Source: Eledone cirrhosa (lineage: Eukaryota > Mollusca > Cephalopoda > Octopoda > Eledonidae). From it: a stretch of 64,000 nucleotides of DNA. The position numbers and the translations under genes were made by a program. The notes under the pieces were generated by a model. It was not told the origin of the DNA, searched no databases, and was given only the letters and a program-made list of their open reading frames with translations. Below, piece by piece: positions 19,351 to 32,310 of this stretch; within the stretch, counting starts at the first letter, position 1; every line of letters begins with the position of its first letter. Location of the stretch: NCBI GenBank assembly GCA_964016885.1, contig OZ024743.1, forward strand, positions 341,747,781 to 341,811,780, in the 5' to 3' direction.

Positions 19351-21930
19351 TGTTAATTAATAAGAGTATGTCTTTAAAATGATATCTAATACCTAGATTA
19401 TATGTTTTATTAAGATTTTATAGATTTTAGTATTTGTTCCACTATATGAAGGCTCATTACGAGCTTAATCATTGAGGTACAATACCGGATTACAATAACT
19501 GTGCTGTTTGGACAAATAATTAGAATGGAATGGACCTTGATCGGTTTCGTCGATATTTGATCCATGATTTTATCGACAGAACCGCCTACTCATGAAATTA
19601 ACGACGAAATGTGTACCTATAACGTATTTCTCTGGAAGATTCAGATTCAGCGTGACAACGCATGACACGTGTGACCCTTTGATTTACATGTACAAATTCG
19701 ACCGGCTTCCAAATACTTTCTGTCTACTCAATTTCATTCACAATGAATTAATGGAAATTGAGAAATGATAAATGCCTCTTAGACCAAATAATGCAATCGA
19801 ACACTGGTTTGAATGACTGCTTAACAGATTATATTTAACGCATAATATCGTTAGTTTATATTGGTGTGCACATCGAAGAAGTTACCGTTGCCCACGTATA
19901 GTAATGCATTACTCCATTTCAAGTCGGAATGTGTGTTCCTGCACGTTAGTTGTGAGAGTGGAAACAACATTTTAAACAACTGGAATTATAATAAAATTAC
20001 TTCAATAATATAAAAGAAAGTTGAGTTTAGATCAACTGATTATGGTGAAATATAAATTAAAATTAAATGTGATAAAGAATATGACATTGAGCAAATTATT
20101 ATGGTTTATTACAGCATTTCCACGTCATTTTGTCAAACGCTAGTTTGTGTTCCAACGATCTATAAGTTTATCTGTATGTGTTGTAATAACACAAGTAAAA
20201 TTATAATCATAATACGAATTTAGATTTGTTAATTGAGAATAAATTTGATATTAACTGTTAAGTTTGATGTAGAAAATTCAGAAATAATGGTTAAAAACAA
20301 AAATACTAAAGAAAGAAAGAATTTTCAGTGTAAGTAAAGAGTCGGAATAAATACCATAAATAATGATTCTTCCAACAATAATTATAATAACATTAATAAA
20401 GAATATCACACAAAATGATAGAATGGAAACTAGCTATAACATAATCTACCGATGCGTGTATGTGTTTCGTGTTTGTGCACGCGCACGTTTGCGTGTATGT
20501 TATTCAGTTTGATGATTAATCTTTAATTAGTTCTATTTATTTAATGAATTGCTTTTGATACTATATATTAAAATGAAGAGACGTTTCACTCTTTTAAATG
20601 AAGCAAGGTTAAACACGAAATTTTAATTAGGAGGATACAATTACTGATACAAATCATGAAGTCACAGAAAATTATGCCATTTACTTTAAGAAAATTATAT
20701 TATTGAGTTTTGATTTTAGACTTGAATATTTTAATTCTAATATTCGGTATTATAATCTAATCATGTAAGACAAACCATTAAACAATTATATGATTTTAAT
20801 CTCAATTATGATGAGAAGGAGGCTCTGAAGCGGAAATATACTTTTTGAGCCACAGTTACTGAAACTCGATGCTCAGTAATTGCTGCTCATCAGGAAGATT
20901 AGCGACTTATTAAATTTCAACCAATGCATTTTGAGCTTGTGTGGCTAGGTGCACGTAAAAATAAATGGAAGTTTCTCTGAAAAACACAGTTTATTGCAAT
21001 AAGATCACCTAAGAGTAACATAGCAACAGGATGTCATCATATGGCCAGATTCGAGTTGCAAGTATGATGATGGAAATTTTATATTTTGGTACTGCATGTT
21101 TCAGAAAGTAATAGAGCAGATTATTTGCATCATGAACGGTACAATGGTACTTCTTCAGTATGCCAAGTGTTATTTAGGGGAATGGTAAATTTTTCACATT
21201 AGAATAACTCGAGGTATACCGATTGAATAAACAAGGAGCATCCGAAAGAAGCAGTAGTAATTACAATTCCTATATGTAGTTTGGATTAAAATCCTATGGA
21301 ACCAAATCGATATGATTATTCTAAATATATAAAAAGAAGAACATTCTCGAAATGGAGAGAAATATATAATTATATAGTCTCAAAATAGGAAGAAATTTCA
21401 GATAATGTTGATCATTAATCTTATATTTCAAGGATTTCTACAAATTAATGTATAGAGTTTATTTTATTGAAAACATTATACGCCTTAAATCTTAAATTAC
21501 TATGTTCATTTTTAGGGTGCAACTTATTATTTATACTCTCAATAATTGTATTTCTTAAATTTAAACTTTTCGTGATTCAACTTACATCATTTAATAAAAT
21601 AAAAATGCTTTTTACTTTTCGCACAAACTTTGGATCATGATTAAGTAATTAACTTTTTTTATTAATTGATTGATGTATCAAAATCTAACACAACATGTAG
21701 AGTATTTGAATGAGAAATCCGTGACTGCTTTATTCATCTGTTATCTGGTAGTTATATATTAATGCTTATGAGGATGGAGATATAATTAGCTTTTAAACAT
21801 CAGTGTATACATTCTTCTAGACAATTGACTCTATTGTGTAAGTATATATAAGTATGTACATGCGTATGTATAGATGAGTTGTGTGCGTATATCTATTTAC
21901 ATGCTCTATCTTTCTCGACTCTCTCCCTCT

Positions 21931-21933
<3 letters not shown>
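19351..21933. other. No recognised feature
   Basis: About 2.6 kb of AT-rich DNA with only short open frames and no repeats, tRNA-like boxes or protein motifs that I can support. Confidence 0.6.

Positions 21934-21964
<31 letters not shown>
21934..21964. repeat. (TA)n microsatellite
   Basis: TA run directly touching the 3' end of a LINE-tail repeat (minus strand). Confidence 0.97.
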
Positions 21965-21966
<2 letters not shown>

Positions 21967-22511
21967 TGGCTGCCAACTCGTTTTCGAGTACGGCCACTAC
22001 TTTATATCCATGTAGGAGAACCCCTACCGATGCGCTGAACAAGTGTGACATTTTAGTCCAGCCAGCGACTTGAAAACTCTGGTACAAACACTACACCTGT
22101 GACAATTACTGACACATAGTGCTGGGCCCATGGTACCATGTGACGACAAGTGCAGAGAGATCTCCAGATATAAAGCAATGCCTGTGCCGTGAAGCTTTTA
22201 TAGTGAGCAAAGGCACTGCACAAAGCCAGTCCCACTCTCTTAACCAAGATGATATTTACCAAAAAGAATAACAAGTCAACGTCATTGGATACCATCAGGG
22301 TTGCAGGTGTTATATCAGAGTTTTCCTTCTAGAATTCTGCCTTGACAAAGGCTAAGGGGTCATCTCTCCCGGTGATTTTGGATGGCCATTGACTCTTAAG
22401 AGCTCCTTTGCCCTTTGACAGGTTTTGTTTTTAGTCCTGCAGGATGTCCAAAGTCACCCTCCTCACCAAGAAACCTTGGTGGGGTTGCCAGTTTAGTCGC
22501 CAACGACCCGA

Positions 22512-22513
<2 letters not shown>
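21965..22513 (-). mobile_element. LINE-tail repeat with C2H2 finger, copy 1
   Basis: A ~550-bp repeat on the minus strand. In sense orientation it runs from a ggtcgttggcgactaaact block to ggagatctctctgcacttgt and ends cgaaaacgagttggcagcca next to (TA)n. Near its 3' end the sense strand encodes a C-x2-C-x12-H-x4-H finger (CSVCTRVFKSLAGLKSH type), followed closely by a stop. Such fingers cap the ORF of several LINE families, so I infer a 5'-truncated LINE 3' end or a derived SINE. No RT motif is included. Other copies are at 30701, 31141 and 44304. Confidence 0.65.

Positions 22514-22514
<1 letters not shown>

Positions 22515-22592
<78 letters not shown>
22515..22592. repeat. (TA)n microsatellite
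   Basis: TA run at the 5' edge of LINE-tail copy 1, so both sides of the repeat are TA microsatellite. Confidence 0.97.
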
Positions 22593-22596
<4 letters not shown>

Positions 22597-22675
22597 TATA
22601 TTTAGAGTATAAAACTCAAAAAGTCATTTACAATTAATTAGCTCAAAGAGAGAAGCATTTCTGAGCCGTGAAATA

Positions 22676-23453
22676 CAAGTTAATATAAATTAATATATGA
22701 TAAACACATAAGTGTTTGTATTGCAAAAGACGAAGTTAGCTAGAATGAAATAAACTAATTGAAATAAATATAGTTTGTCTGTCTCGATATAAATCAATAA
22801 AAACAAACCCATATTGGCAAAAGCCGAAACATATTTAGGCTTTGAAGTTCAAATTCATCTACGGAGCAGGTTTGGATTTTAAAATTTAAATTTGTCCAGG
22901 AATCACGGCTTTTGCCAATATGTTTTTATTGATTTATATCGAGACAGACAAACTATATTTATTTTAATGAGTTTATTTCATTCTAGCTAACTTCGTCTTT
23001 TGCAATACAAACACTTATGTGTTTATCATATATTAATTTATATTAACTTGTGATTTCTAGCACTGTGAGTATGAGATAGCTAGTGAGCTGTGTACCCCGT
23101 ACGTTTGTACTTGTGAACCAGTCTTACAACATTTTTTGGAGGTGAAATGTCCTAATTTTTCTGGATTCCTGTAGATAAGCACAGAAGATTTGAATATTTC
23201 ACTTTTTATGCCATCGTTGCGAAACATATTTAGGCTTTGAAGTTCAAATTCATCTACGGAGCAGGTTTGGATTTTGAAATTTAAATTTGTCCAGGAATGA
23301 CGGCTTTTGCCAATATGGGTTTGTTTGTATTGATTTATATCGAGACAGACAAACTATATTTATTTTAATGAGTTTATTTCATTCTAGCTAACTTCGTCTT
23401 TTGCAATACAAACACTTATGTGTTTATCATATATTAATTTATATTAACTTGTA
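22676..23453. repeat. Family E inverted and direct repeat cluster
   Basis: Block 22676-22826 is inverted relative to 22905-23053, giving arms of about 150 bp around a 78-base centre. A direct copy of centre plus right arm recurs at 23222-23453. The centre begins ggcaaaagccgaaacatatt, a stem-GAAA string similar to PLE terminal repeats, but no full hammerhead core is present. The direct copy ends in (TA)n at 23452-23473. Confidence 0.8.
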
Positions 23454-23473
23454 TATATATATATATATATATA

Positions 23474-23959
23474 CAGAGAGAGAGATTACAGAAGTCATCG
23501 AATTTATTTTAGTGGCAACCGGCCATAGCACACTCGCTCAATGAAATAACATGTGTGCAGTTGATGAGCAGCACGCTGTATTTCAGAGCGGACTCAATTA
23601 GTGATTTTTATGGCAGTGTTCAGGTGTTAGTCACACTGATCGATCCCCTGGTCAGAATTCCGTGCGTTGTATAATTGCAACAGAGGGAACACAGGTAAAG
23701 GCGCAATAAGTGATAAATTGTGATTCTCAAACGGTCGAGGAATTACGTCAAAAATTCTAAAGAATAGAACGTGCATATCATTTATTTAAATACAGAGTTC
23801 TTCCTGGTAGAATGATAATAGATGAATCATTCACAATGCAGAAGAATTGAATTTTCCCCACTGAAATTCACATTATGTTTTCAGTAATAAATTGTAGAGA
23901 ATTAATAAAATATGAATAAGCAGCAATTTCTGCTCCTCCATACATTGCCATAGTTCTTG
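23474..23959. other. No confident feature
   Basis: Starts at a short (GA)n. The right part may be a heavily decayed continuation of the LINE RT on the minus strand, but I cannot support residues there. Confidence 0.4.
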
Positions 23960-24072
23960 TTATTCTCTGCTGTCCTGTCGTTTGCCTTAAGATAATCGTT
24001 CTATGCCATGCTCAAATTTGTGCGCCACTTCTTGCAGTTTGTGATGATTAGCTTGTCAATTAATTGCTGATT
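23960..24072 (-). pseudogene. LINE reverse transcriptase, downstream piece
   Basis: Minus-strand reading from 24072 gives QQLIDKLIITNCKKWRTNLS, then MA*NDYLKAND. This matches the RT block that normally reads as a ..QLLIDK...NCK-R-TNL-MAWIDY-KAYD string (motif A with its Asp). It continues the reading of 25822-27060, from which it is separated by the TIR element at 24073-25818. Stops and poor match downstream show decay. Confidence 0.6.
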
Positions 24073-25818
24073 ACACCGTGTAATATATCTTTTATTCCCC
24101 GGTTCTAAGTGTCATTTCCTGGTTTGTTATATCCCATTTTTATAAATTAAAAAACACTATTATTTAATCAGAAGTTTGGGTTTGTGGTCAGGGGTTTGAT
24201 ATTTCAAAATGTTCATATTTTTCAAGAAAAAAAACATTTTTTTTTAATTTATCAGTTCATATAATTAAATCAACAGAGTATATATTTATTTTATTACACA
24301 AACTTATCAAATGCAAACAAGTAAAAACAAATAACACTTACAAAGCAACTTATACACGTCAGAAATGACTGGATTTCCTGGATTTGCGGTTGTAGTCCAG
24401 GTCGCATTCCCGCACTAGCCCCCAGATATAGTCCCCCATCATTTTTTCGTTGCAGTGGCCCTGGTACCTTCGCTCCATTTCTCACATCTTGGTGGAATCG
24501 TTTGCCTTGTTCTTTTGAGTAGGCGCCCATATTGTCCTTGAACTTTTCCAGGTGATCGTCCAGCATATGGAGTTTAAGCGACATCCTGCATCCCATGGCG
24601 CCAAAAGCCTTTATCAGATCCTGCACCAGTTGCTGGTAGTTTTCAGCTCTGTAGTTTCCCAGGAAGCCCTTAACAACTGCCTTGAAACAGTTCCATGCTG
24701 TTCTATCAATCCTATTGAGCTTATTGGAGAACTCCGTAGACTCAAACACCTTCTTTATCTGAGGTCCAACAAAAATTCCACCTTTGATTTTGGCCTCAGA
24801 TAACTTGAGGAATAACTCAAGAAGGTGCTTAAAAGCGGCTGGTTCTTGGTTGAGAGCCTTCACAAACTGCTTCATCAACCCCAACTTAATGTGCAGTGGC
24901 GGCATGAGCACAATCATGGGATCAACCAGTGGCTCCCGCATGACATTCCGGGTCCCAACTACAAATTCTGTTCGCTGCTCCCAGTTCTTCCTTTTGTAGT
25001 GGTCAGAGGTGGCTCTGCTGTCCCAAAGGCAGAGGAAGCATTGGAATTTGATAAAGCCTCCTTGGAGTCTAAGCAGGAAAGCCACCATCTTGAAGTCTCC
25101 AATGATTTACCAATTGTACTGGTTGTATTGCAAAGCTTCCAAGAGGACTTTCACATTGTAGTAATCTTACTTCAGGCAGACTGAATGTGCTAGGGGCAGT
25201 GTCGGGAACTTGTTTCTATTGTGGAGGAGGACAGCCTTCAAACTTGTGGTAGAGCTGTCTATAAATAGCCGCCACTCCTTGGGCACAAACGGCACCCCAA
25301 TAATGTCAAATAGTCCAGGCACGTCATGGCAGAAGCAGAGGCCATCCCTAAGAGTGTAAAAGCCTGAGAAAGGTTCGTGTCGACTTCTCTGACTTGTCAC
25401 CTGCACTTCCTCCTTGACCATGTTCCACTGCTTCATGCTGGAGACGAATGCTTAAAACAAAACATACCCTTTTTTCAGGGTGCGAAAATCCAGTATCAAT
25501 AAATCTCTTTAATCCACTTTTTAACAATTTTATACTTTAGGTATTATTCTTTATTTTATAATTTTAATTTAACCTGAAACATATATACAAAAAAAATTCA
25601 TTTAACATAAGCAAATTAAACTTACATACAACGTAAAATCCAGCATACAAATAATTCTAGCGAATAGCTTAGAATTTTTACAAAGCCAAACTTTTAACTG
25701 TTTAATAACACTTTTTTAAATTTATTTTGGACCTAAACAACACAAAAAAGTGATTACAAGACAGGAACAGAGAACAAACCTTTTTTTGTTACACGGTGTT
25801 TTTTTTGTTACACGGTGT
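24073..25818 (-). mobile_element. 1746-bp DNA-transposon candidate with 11-bp inverted ends
   Basis: The left edge ACACCGTGTAA (24073-24083) is the exact reverse complement of TTACACGGTGT at 25808-25818; an inner copy of the latter is at 25789-25799. The interval contains one broken gene (24359-25436). It also splits a LINE RT reading (YLEKSRLLPIEKKGARKQ on one side, QQLIDKLI on the other), which independently places the insertion boundaries. I could not identify a clean target-site duplication. The ORF family is widespread in invertebrate genomes as uncharacterised repeats, and no superfamily assignment can be made from sequence alone. Confidence 0.65.
24359..25436 (-). pseudogene. Uncharacterised transposon-type protein (DDE-like pattern), broken
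   Basis: One minus-strand frame runs from an ATG at 25436. In order: GFYTLRDGLCFCHDVPGLFD, PKEWRLFIDSS (a candidate first Asp), LKAVLLHN, an in-frame stop near 25167, another stop near 25110, and IIGDFKMVAFL (second Asp). CFLCLWDSRAT (CxxC) and PPLHIKLGLMKQFVKAL follow, then GIFVGPQIKKV and SKEQGKRFHQD (candidate Glu/Asp). A one-base shift then puts the C-terminus RRYQGHCNEKMMGDYIWGLV in another frame, ending at the stop 24359-24361. I recognise the family from many animal genomes but know no established function. D, D and E/D spacing with CxxC suggests, as inference only, an RNase-H-like transposase. An in-frame TAA lies just upstream of the ATG. Confidence 0.7.
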
Positions 25819-25821
25819 TAT

Positions 25822-27060
25822 TTGTTTCCGGGCTCCTTTTTTTTCAATTGGTAATAGCCTACTTTTCTCTAGATATCTATACAATTCACATTCGTGGAAG
25901 ACACGGTATTTGTCGAGAGTTTGATACAGTGTTACGCTTTTCAATTTCCTTGACACATAACAATATCTTTCTCTTAGTCATCCAACTGAGGGCCAACCCT
26001 CCTTGCAAGTATGTATCCAGCTGTTGTGCTATCCTTTCAATGGGCCTTCTCAGTTTCTTTTTTCTGTATCCTTGGAAACTGTTCGGTTCTGGGCTCTTCC
26101 AATTTGGTCATTTATTTATCTGCCTTTATAATATGCTTCGTATTTATCTTATTTCCTAACCTATCTTTGATTTCGAGCAGCCACTCAGCATTATTATTAT
26201 GTTCTAAAGATTAATCCTAAATTCTCCCCCTTCTTACACAGCTCTGCTTTCTTATGCATCAGGTACATTTGGTGCAATTGTCCATTTAATTCCTCAACAG
26301 CTTTCTCTCACTTGCTTCGAATACTTCGTTCTGCATCAAATGTTTTGTTCTATTGTGGTATCTTTCCAATTTTGCATTGATCGCTGTTGCTCTGCTTTAA
26401 TTCTTCCAATACCACATCATATCCTCTGTCCTTTATTATGTATGTTCTTTCCAGACTTACTTTTGTGGTTTCATTCCACAATACACTTTTTTTCAATTAT
26501 CAACTTATCCCAAATCCCTTTTCAGTTTTTCTCTCAGTTTTGTCTACGCCAATAGAGTTCTTCTCATGTTTTGTTTTCATATCCCTCCGCGACACCCTTT
26601 CCTACAATCCTGATACTCTTGTTGACGTCAGTTATATTTCCTGTCTGAAATAGTCCAGTATAGAACAGTATGTGTTTGTTAACATATATACATACCTCAG
26701 ATTGGGAGGTGTTTGACCTTGGTTGTCTCTAATATATCGATACATCATCTTCAATATATCTTGATCATTATCGTATCCTTGCAATACAGCCATCACACTA
26801 ATTCTGCTTCATTTGCTGACAACACATTTACACCTTCACCTATAATATTTACTGCTACAATTCATTTCTCAACCGCAATAGGCACGATCTCTGCTGGTGA
26901 AATACATTCATTGTTTTCTACTTTGCTTTTTTCTTTCTCCCATTTCTTGTCTGATTGGCTTGCCATTGTCCACTTATCTGAAAGTGTCCTATTTAATCCC
27001 ATTCTGATTTCAAGCGCTTTCGGAATACACTTCTACTGGTTTCACTGCTGATTCAGAATT
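25822..27060 (-). pseudogene. LINE reverse transcriptase, upstream piece
   Basis: Minus-strand reading across frames gives an N-terminal helical region (LSDKWTMASQSDKKWEKEK), then AKLERYHNRTKHFMQNEVFE, HNNNAEWLLEIKDRLGNKIN and a NWKSPEPNSFQGY block. The last is equivalent to the NWKSPGPDG-Q-YW block at the start of many LINE RT domains. IERIAQQLDTYLQGG and YRYLEKSRLLPIEKKGARKQ follow just before the insertion point. The RT resumes at 24072. Endonuclease and most of the RT palm are absent or unreadable. Plus-strand open frames at 25815-27051 are shadows. Confidence 0.65.
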
Positions 27061-30030
27061 CAATTACAATCCTGTACCCCACTCGCCCCATCTTTTTCTC
27101 TAACTTTGATTTTGATGAAGGTGGGATTGATTCTTTGTTCAATGTTCAAATCACACTACCGATTAATTAGGCCAATGTTTTGCCACTGTACGTTTTGAGT
27201 TCAAGACTTACTGAGCTAAACGTTGATACTCAAACGTGCGTATAGAATCTATAAAATGAATTAACAATGAATTACTGAGAAATATTCTAGATATGAAACA
27301 AATTACAATAAAATACTAGACAAAAGCTTTTTCTGGAGTCAATACACTAGGTGCCTCTTAAATGCTGTTATGATTATTAACCTGAATTCTAGTTGTAAAT
27401 GAAAATATAGCAGAAAATGAGCTAAGACATTGTCTCGGAGGTTAATAAGTACCAGAATTATATTCAATGATTTACATTTCGCTCACGTTCCAAATTACTT
27501 CTATTAATTCCCTAACGTTCATTTTCAAAGCTCATTCTTTCTATGAGATAACAATAGGCATTAAGTTTCAATCAAATCGCTCTTTGCGCAATGGCTACAG
27601 TGAAAGTATGTAAACTATTCAAGCTCTAATATAGTCACAACTGTCTGAATATAACACAAATATATACACACATCTTTAATGATATATGATATACTCCCAC
27701 TTAATTGAAATCAATAGATTGTATGAAGCAGGTGTTTAGCTAATGAGTTGTCGTATATGGAGAACAATCGTTCCATAAATTGAAGCTGACAGAGATCAAA
27801 TATTGTTACCTTTCTTGTAGTATAATTAAAAAGAGAGAAATGAGTTGCACTGTGCTAGCATTTATATAATTGCCAATTCGAGCAAGTATTTTAGTTTTTG
27901 AGTAATACAATAGAATACTTCAAATATTAGCATTGGCTGTTATTGGGACTGATAATCACTGTTAAAGCCAATACAGGGAAATACACGAGTAACCATTGAT
28001 CATGTCATGTATGTCATAAACCGAGCAACTATTTATTGGAAGTAAACTGGTAGAATCGTTAGCGCTTCTGACAAAATTTATTGTAGTATTTATTTAGTGC
28101 CTTTTGCATCTTGCTATCATGTTCAACCAAAGCGTACTTTCCTTTTCAACTGCCACCCAGGTTTGATAATGTAATGTATCAGTCGAGTACTGTGTTTCAT
28201 TTAATTAAGCAATACTGGTGTCTCCCATGTTTATTCAACCACCTAATTGCTGTTGGAAATTTGCCTTTGTGACCCTCGCACATTAAGAGTAAATGAAGGT
28301 ATAAACTGTGTTTATCAATGTATTCATGTGTGATTTAGTGATCAAGTATTTTATTATTTTACTAGACGTAGAAAATGAAAAATGCTACCCACAGGATACG
28401 TAAGACATCCTTCATTGTAACCGACGCAAATCGACAAAGTAAAATAACTATCATTCAGGATTTGACAACTATAGTTTAAATGGGTGACCACTACCTCAAC
28501 AGTAGCTATCTTTGATAAATGTAACTAACGCAATTGTGGTACTCCCGCATTTGATTGACAGCTGTATGAATGTAATTTTGTCAACATTAAAAAATGTCAC
28601 TTGAACACATTTATATTTCTTTATATATAACAGAAAATCTTATTATCCACGTTAGAGCTGTCGGATATCCGCCTGGTCGTATTTTAAAAGTTCGTAAAGA
28701 AATGTCCATATTGTTTAAATAGTGTATATTGTATATTGTATATTGATGGAATAGAACGGACCTCAGTCGGTTCCGACCTAATGATTGCGAAGCGAACACA
28801 TTCGGTAATGCTGTGCCCACATACTCTCTACCACATGTAAGTGTTAACACAAAACTGGAAACTTAGGACAGTCAAACTTGCATGTATTGATTATCTTATT
28901 TCTATAAATTCACCACTACTTTTGGTATTGATGAATTTATGCACAGTGAAAAGTTGTTGCAAACGGACCAAGCTGATACTTCCCAATAATATGTTCAGCA
29001 TCATAACTATCTTCCCGGACAAGTTAATGAAGACCCGTAACAGGAAGGTGATTGGCACATGTGTTAATAAAATAACTTCTACATTATAACAGCACCTGCC
29101 TGGTTACTGTCGCAATTACATGATCCCTAACAAATTATTATTGCGAAATTTGTATTAAAATACACCCCAGTCACAACGGGATATTAATTAAACAAGGAAA
29201 TGCAACCTAAATTATCGCAGTGAGGACATTTGGTGTGCTGGAACGTGTAAAATCATATTCAGTATTTAAGTGGTTCCAAATGTATAATGTAATAGTGAAA
29301 ACGAGCTAAACTATGCTATAGAACCTAAATGAAGGCAATAAATACCATTATGCAGATATTTCTAGGGATCTGAAATTCAAAGTTGCACCAACGTTTTCTA
29401 TTGAAAGACTTTAAAGTATTTCTTTAATATAGCATATATATATATAATGAAGATTTGAAAATGATTTCATTTGTTTTCATATACACATGCAGACTTATTG
29501 TATTTAACGAAAATTAATTAGTTCATACAAAATAAATTATACTTTATTTTAAAAATAGATGGGATTGTAGAAATAGTCATGCACATCTCAGTAGTAATTG
29601 TATTAACCTGTTTCGCTACCAGTAACTTCTTATCGTTTTATTTCCATTCGCCCTCTGCATCTCTGTATATGTTGACTTGGGGGATTTTCTTCCTCACGGT
29701 TCCCTAATGTGTTGTTCAGCTTCGTCGGACTGTCAGATTGTTTTGATAAGTGCAATGTTCACCGCAGCATTTACACATTATAATATATGTAAAATTGAAG
29801 GAGTTACACGAGGAGTTCTTGATATTTTTTTATAATGAATGTCGAAACCTATGGTACGAGCTTTTCTTTTCTTTTTTGTGTGTTTGTTTCTTGGAGATCC
29901 TGTGTGTAAATTTTCCTTTCTTCTTGTTTACTATTATTTATTAACTTCAGAGGATACTTTTTCTCGATTTTCTCAGTTCCGTTTGTCTGTAATCTGCTGT
30001 TGTTAAGTTTTAAAGTATTGTGCAGATTCA
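27061..30030. other. No recognised gene
   Basis: About 3 kb of AT-rich DNA with short open frames only. A phrase at about 28745 (ggaatagaacggacctcagt) resembles one at about 19524 (ggaatggaccttgatcggt), hinting at an old repeat. Confidence 0.55.
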
Positions 30031-30145
30031 TCTACATATGCCACCCCCCGGGGAGGGGGGGTCGTTTTTGAGCTCCAGGGGGCGTTTCAGAGCTAGGGGG
30101 CGTTTTGGGGGCGTTTGATGCTTTGGGCGGTGCTGGAAGCCCCTT
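30031..30145 (+). repeat. G-rich island with repeated gggggcgttt motifs
   Basis: Contains cccggggaggggggtcgttt, then agggggcgtttcagagct, aggggg cgttttgggggcgttt. It stands out sharply from the AT-rich flanks and may form G-rich structure. No coding reading is credible. Confidence 0.55.
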
Positions 30146-30374
30146 TAGCTTTTTAGTTTGGTAAGTTTTATAAGTCATATTTGTAGGTCTCTTAGACAGC
30201 CAGTGTGAATGCATTTGAATGAAGAAAACGAAGAAAATATATAAAAGAAACTTGTCAACGAATTCCCTAGTGAGATAAAAAAAAAACCAAAGAAATCAAA
30301 GAAAATGAACATAAGGTTGTCAACTTTGACAACAGTTACAAGAACAACTTCAACAGAAATGACAACTAAAAGAA

Positions 30375-30480
30375 GCAATGGTGAAATGTGTGGGTGTATA
30401 CATATACATACATAAGAACATACACACACATGCATGCGTACATACATACATACATACACATATACACACACACATATATA
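30375..30480. repeat. (CATA/CA)n low-complexity
   Basis: Mixed CATA and CACA run. The following stretch to 30700 has no recognised feature besides ATG/TATA-rich sequence. Confidence 0.9.
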
Positions 30481-30700
30481 CAAACACAGGCCTGCGTTAG
30501 TGTTTGATGAGGTTGAGAACCTGGTCAGCTTTCAGCCAGAGGTGTGGTATTTAATCTCCCTAGGTAATAAAATCTTGAGACAGAATTTTCTCATTACCGC
30601 CTCAAAAAACATAAATATAAATGCATGTATATATACAAATGTATAAATGCATAGCTATACACATACGTAAATGTATGTATGTATATATGTGTGTATGTAT

Positions 30701-31105
30701 GGGAGAGATGACCCCTTAGCCTTTGTCAAGGCAGAATTCTAGGAGAAGGAAAACTCTGATATAACACCTGCAACCCTGATGGTATCCAATGATGTTGACT
30801 TGTTCTTCTTTTTGGTAAATATCATCTTGGTTAAGAGAGTGGGACTGGCTTTGTGCAGTGCCTTTGCTCACTATAAAAGCTTCACGGCACAGGCATTGCT
30901 TTGTATCTGGAGATCTCTCTGCACTTGTCGTCACATGGTACCAAAGGCAAAGCACTATGTGTCAATAATTGTCACAAGTGTAGTGTTTGTACCAGAGTTT
31001 TCAAGTCGCTGGCTGGACTAAAAAGTCACTCGTTCAGCGCATCGGTAGGGGTTCTCCTACATGGATATAAAGTAGTGGCCGTACTCGAAAACGAGTTGGC
31101 AGCCA

Positions 31106-31117
<12 letters not shown>
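30701..31117 (+). mobile_element. LINE-tail repeat with C2H2 finger, copy 2
   Basis: Plus-strand copy, 5'-truncated at gggagagatgacccc next to a TG/TATG tract. The finger is read as NCHKCSVCTRVFKSLAGLKS. In this copy the bases after it differ (tcactcgttcagc, two bases shorter), so the second His is out of frame. It ends gttggcagccacc at a (TA)n run (31110-31139). Confidence 0.65.
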
Positions 31118-32160
<1,043 letters not shown>

Positions 32161-32310
32161 GTCTGGTCTACCATGTTTGAGCCCCCTGATGGAGATAGAT
32201 AGATAGAAAGATAGATAGATAGACGTTTACCAAACACACACGCACACATACATTTCTTACTCTCTCTGCCCTCCCCCCCTCTTCTTTCTCTCTTTATTTA
32301 TATATATATA

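Noticed and set aside
22053..22295. An 80-residue protein repeated at 22053, 30779, 31434 and 44393
   Set aside because: The repetition comes from the DNA repeat. The biologically sensible frame is the overlapping one that encodes a C2H2 finger next to a stop.
22790..22830. ggcaaaagccgaaac string in family E as a hammerhead
   Set aside because: Stem II and GAAA are suggestive, but no CUGANGA precedes them.
25815..27051. Plus-strand membrane-like open frames
   Set aside because: They are antisense to a decayed LINE reverse transcriptase; the Phe/Leu richness is the complement of Lys/Glu/Asn codons.
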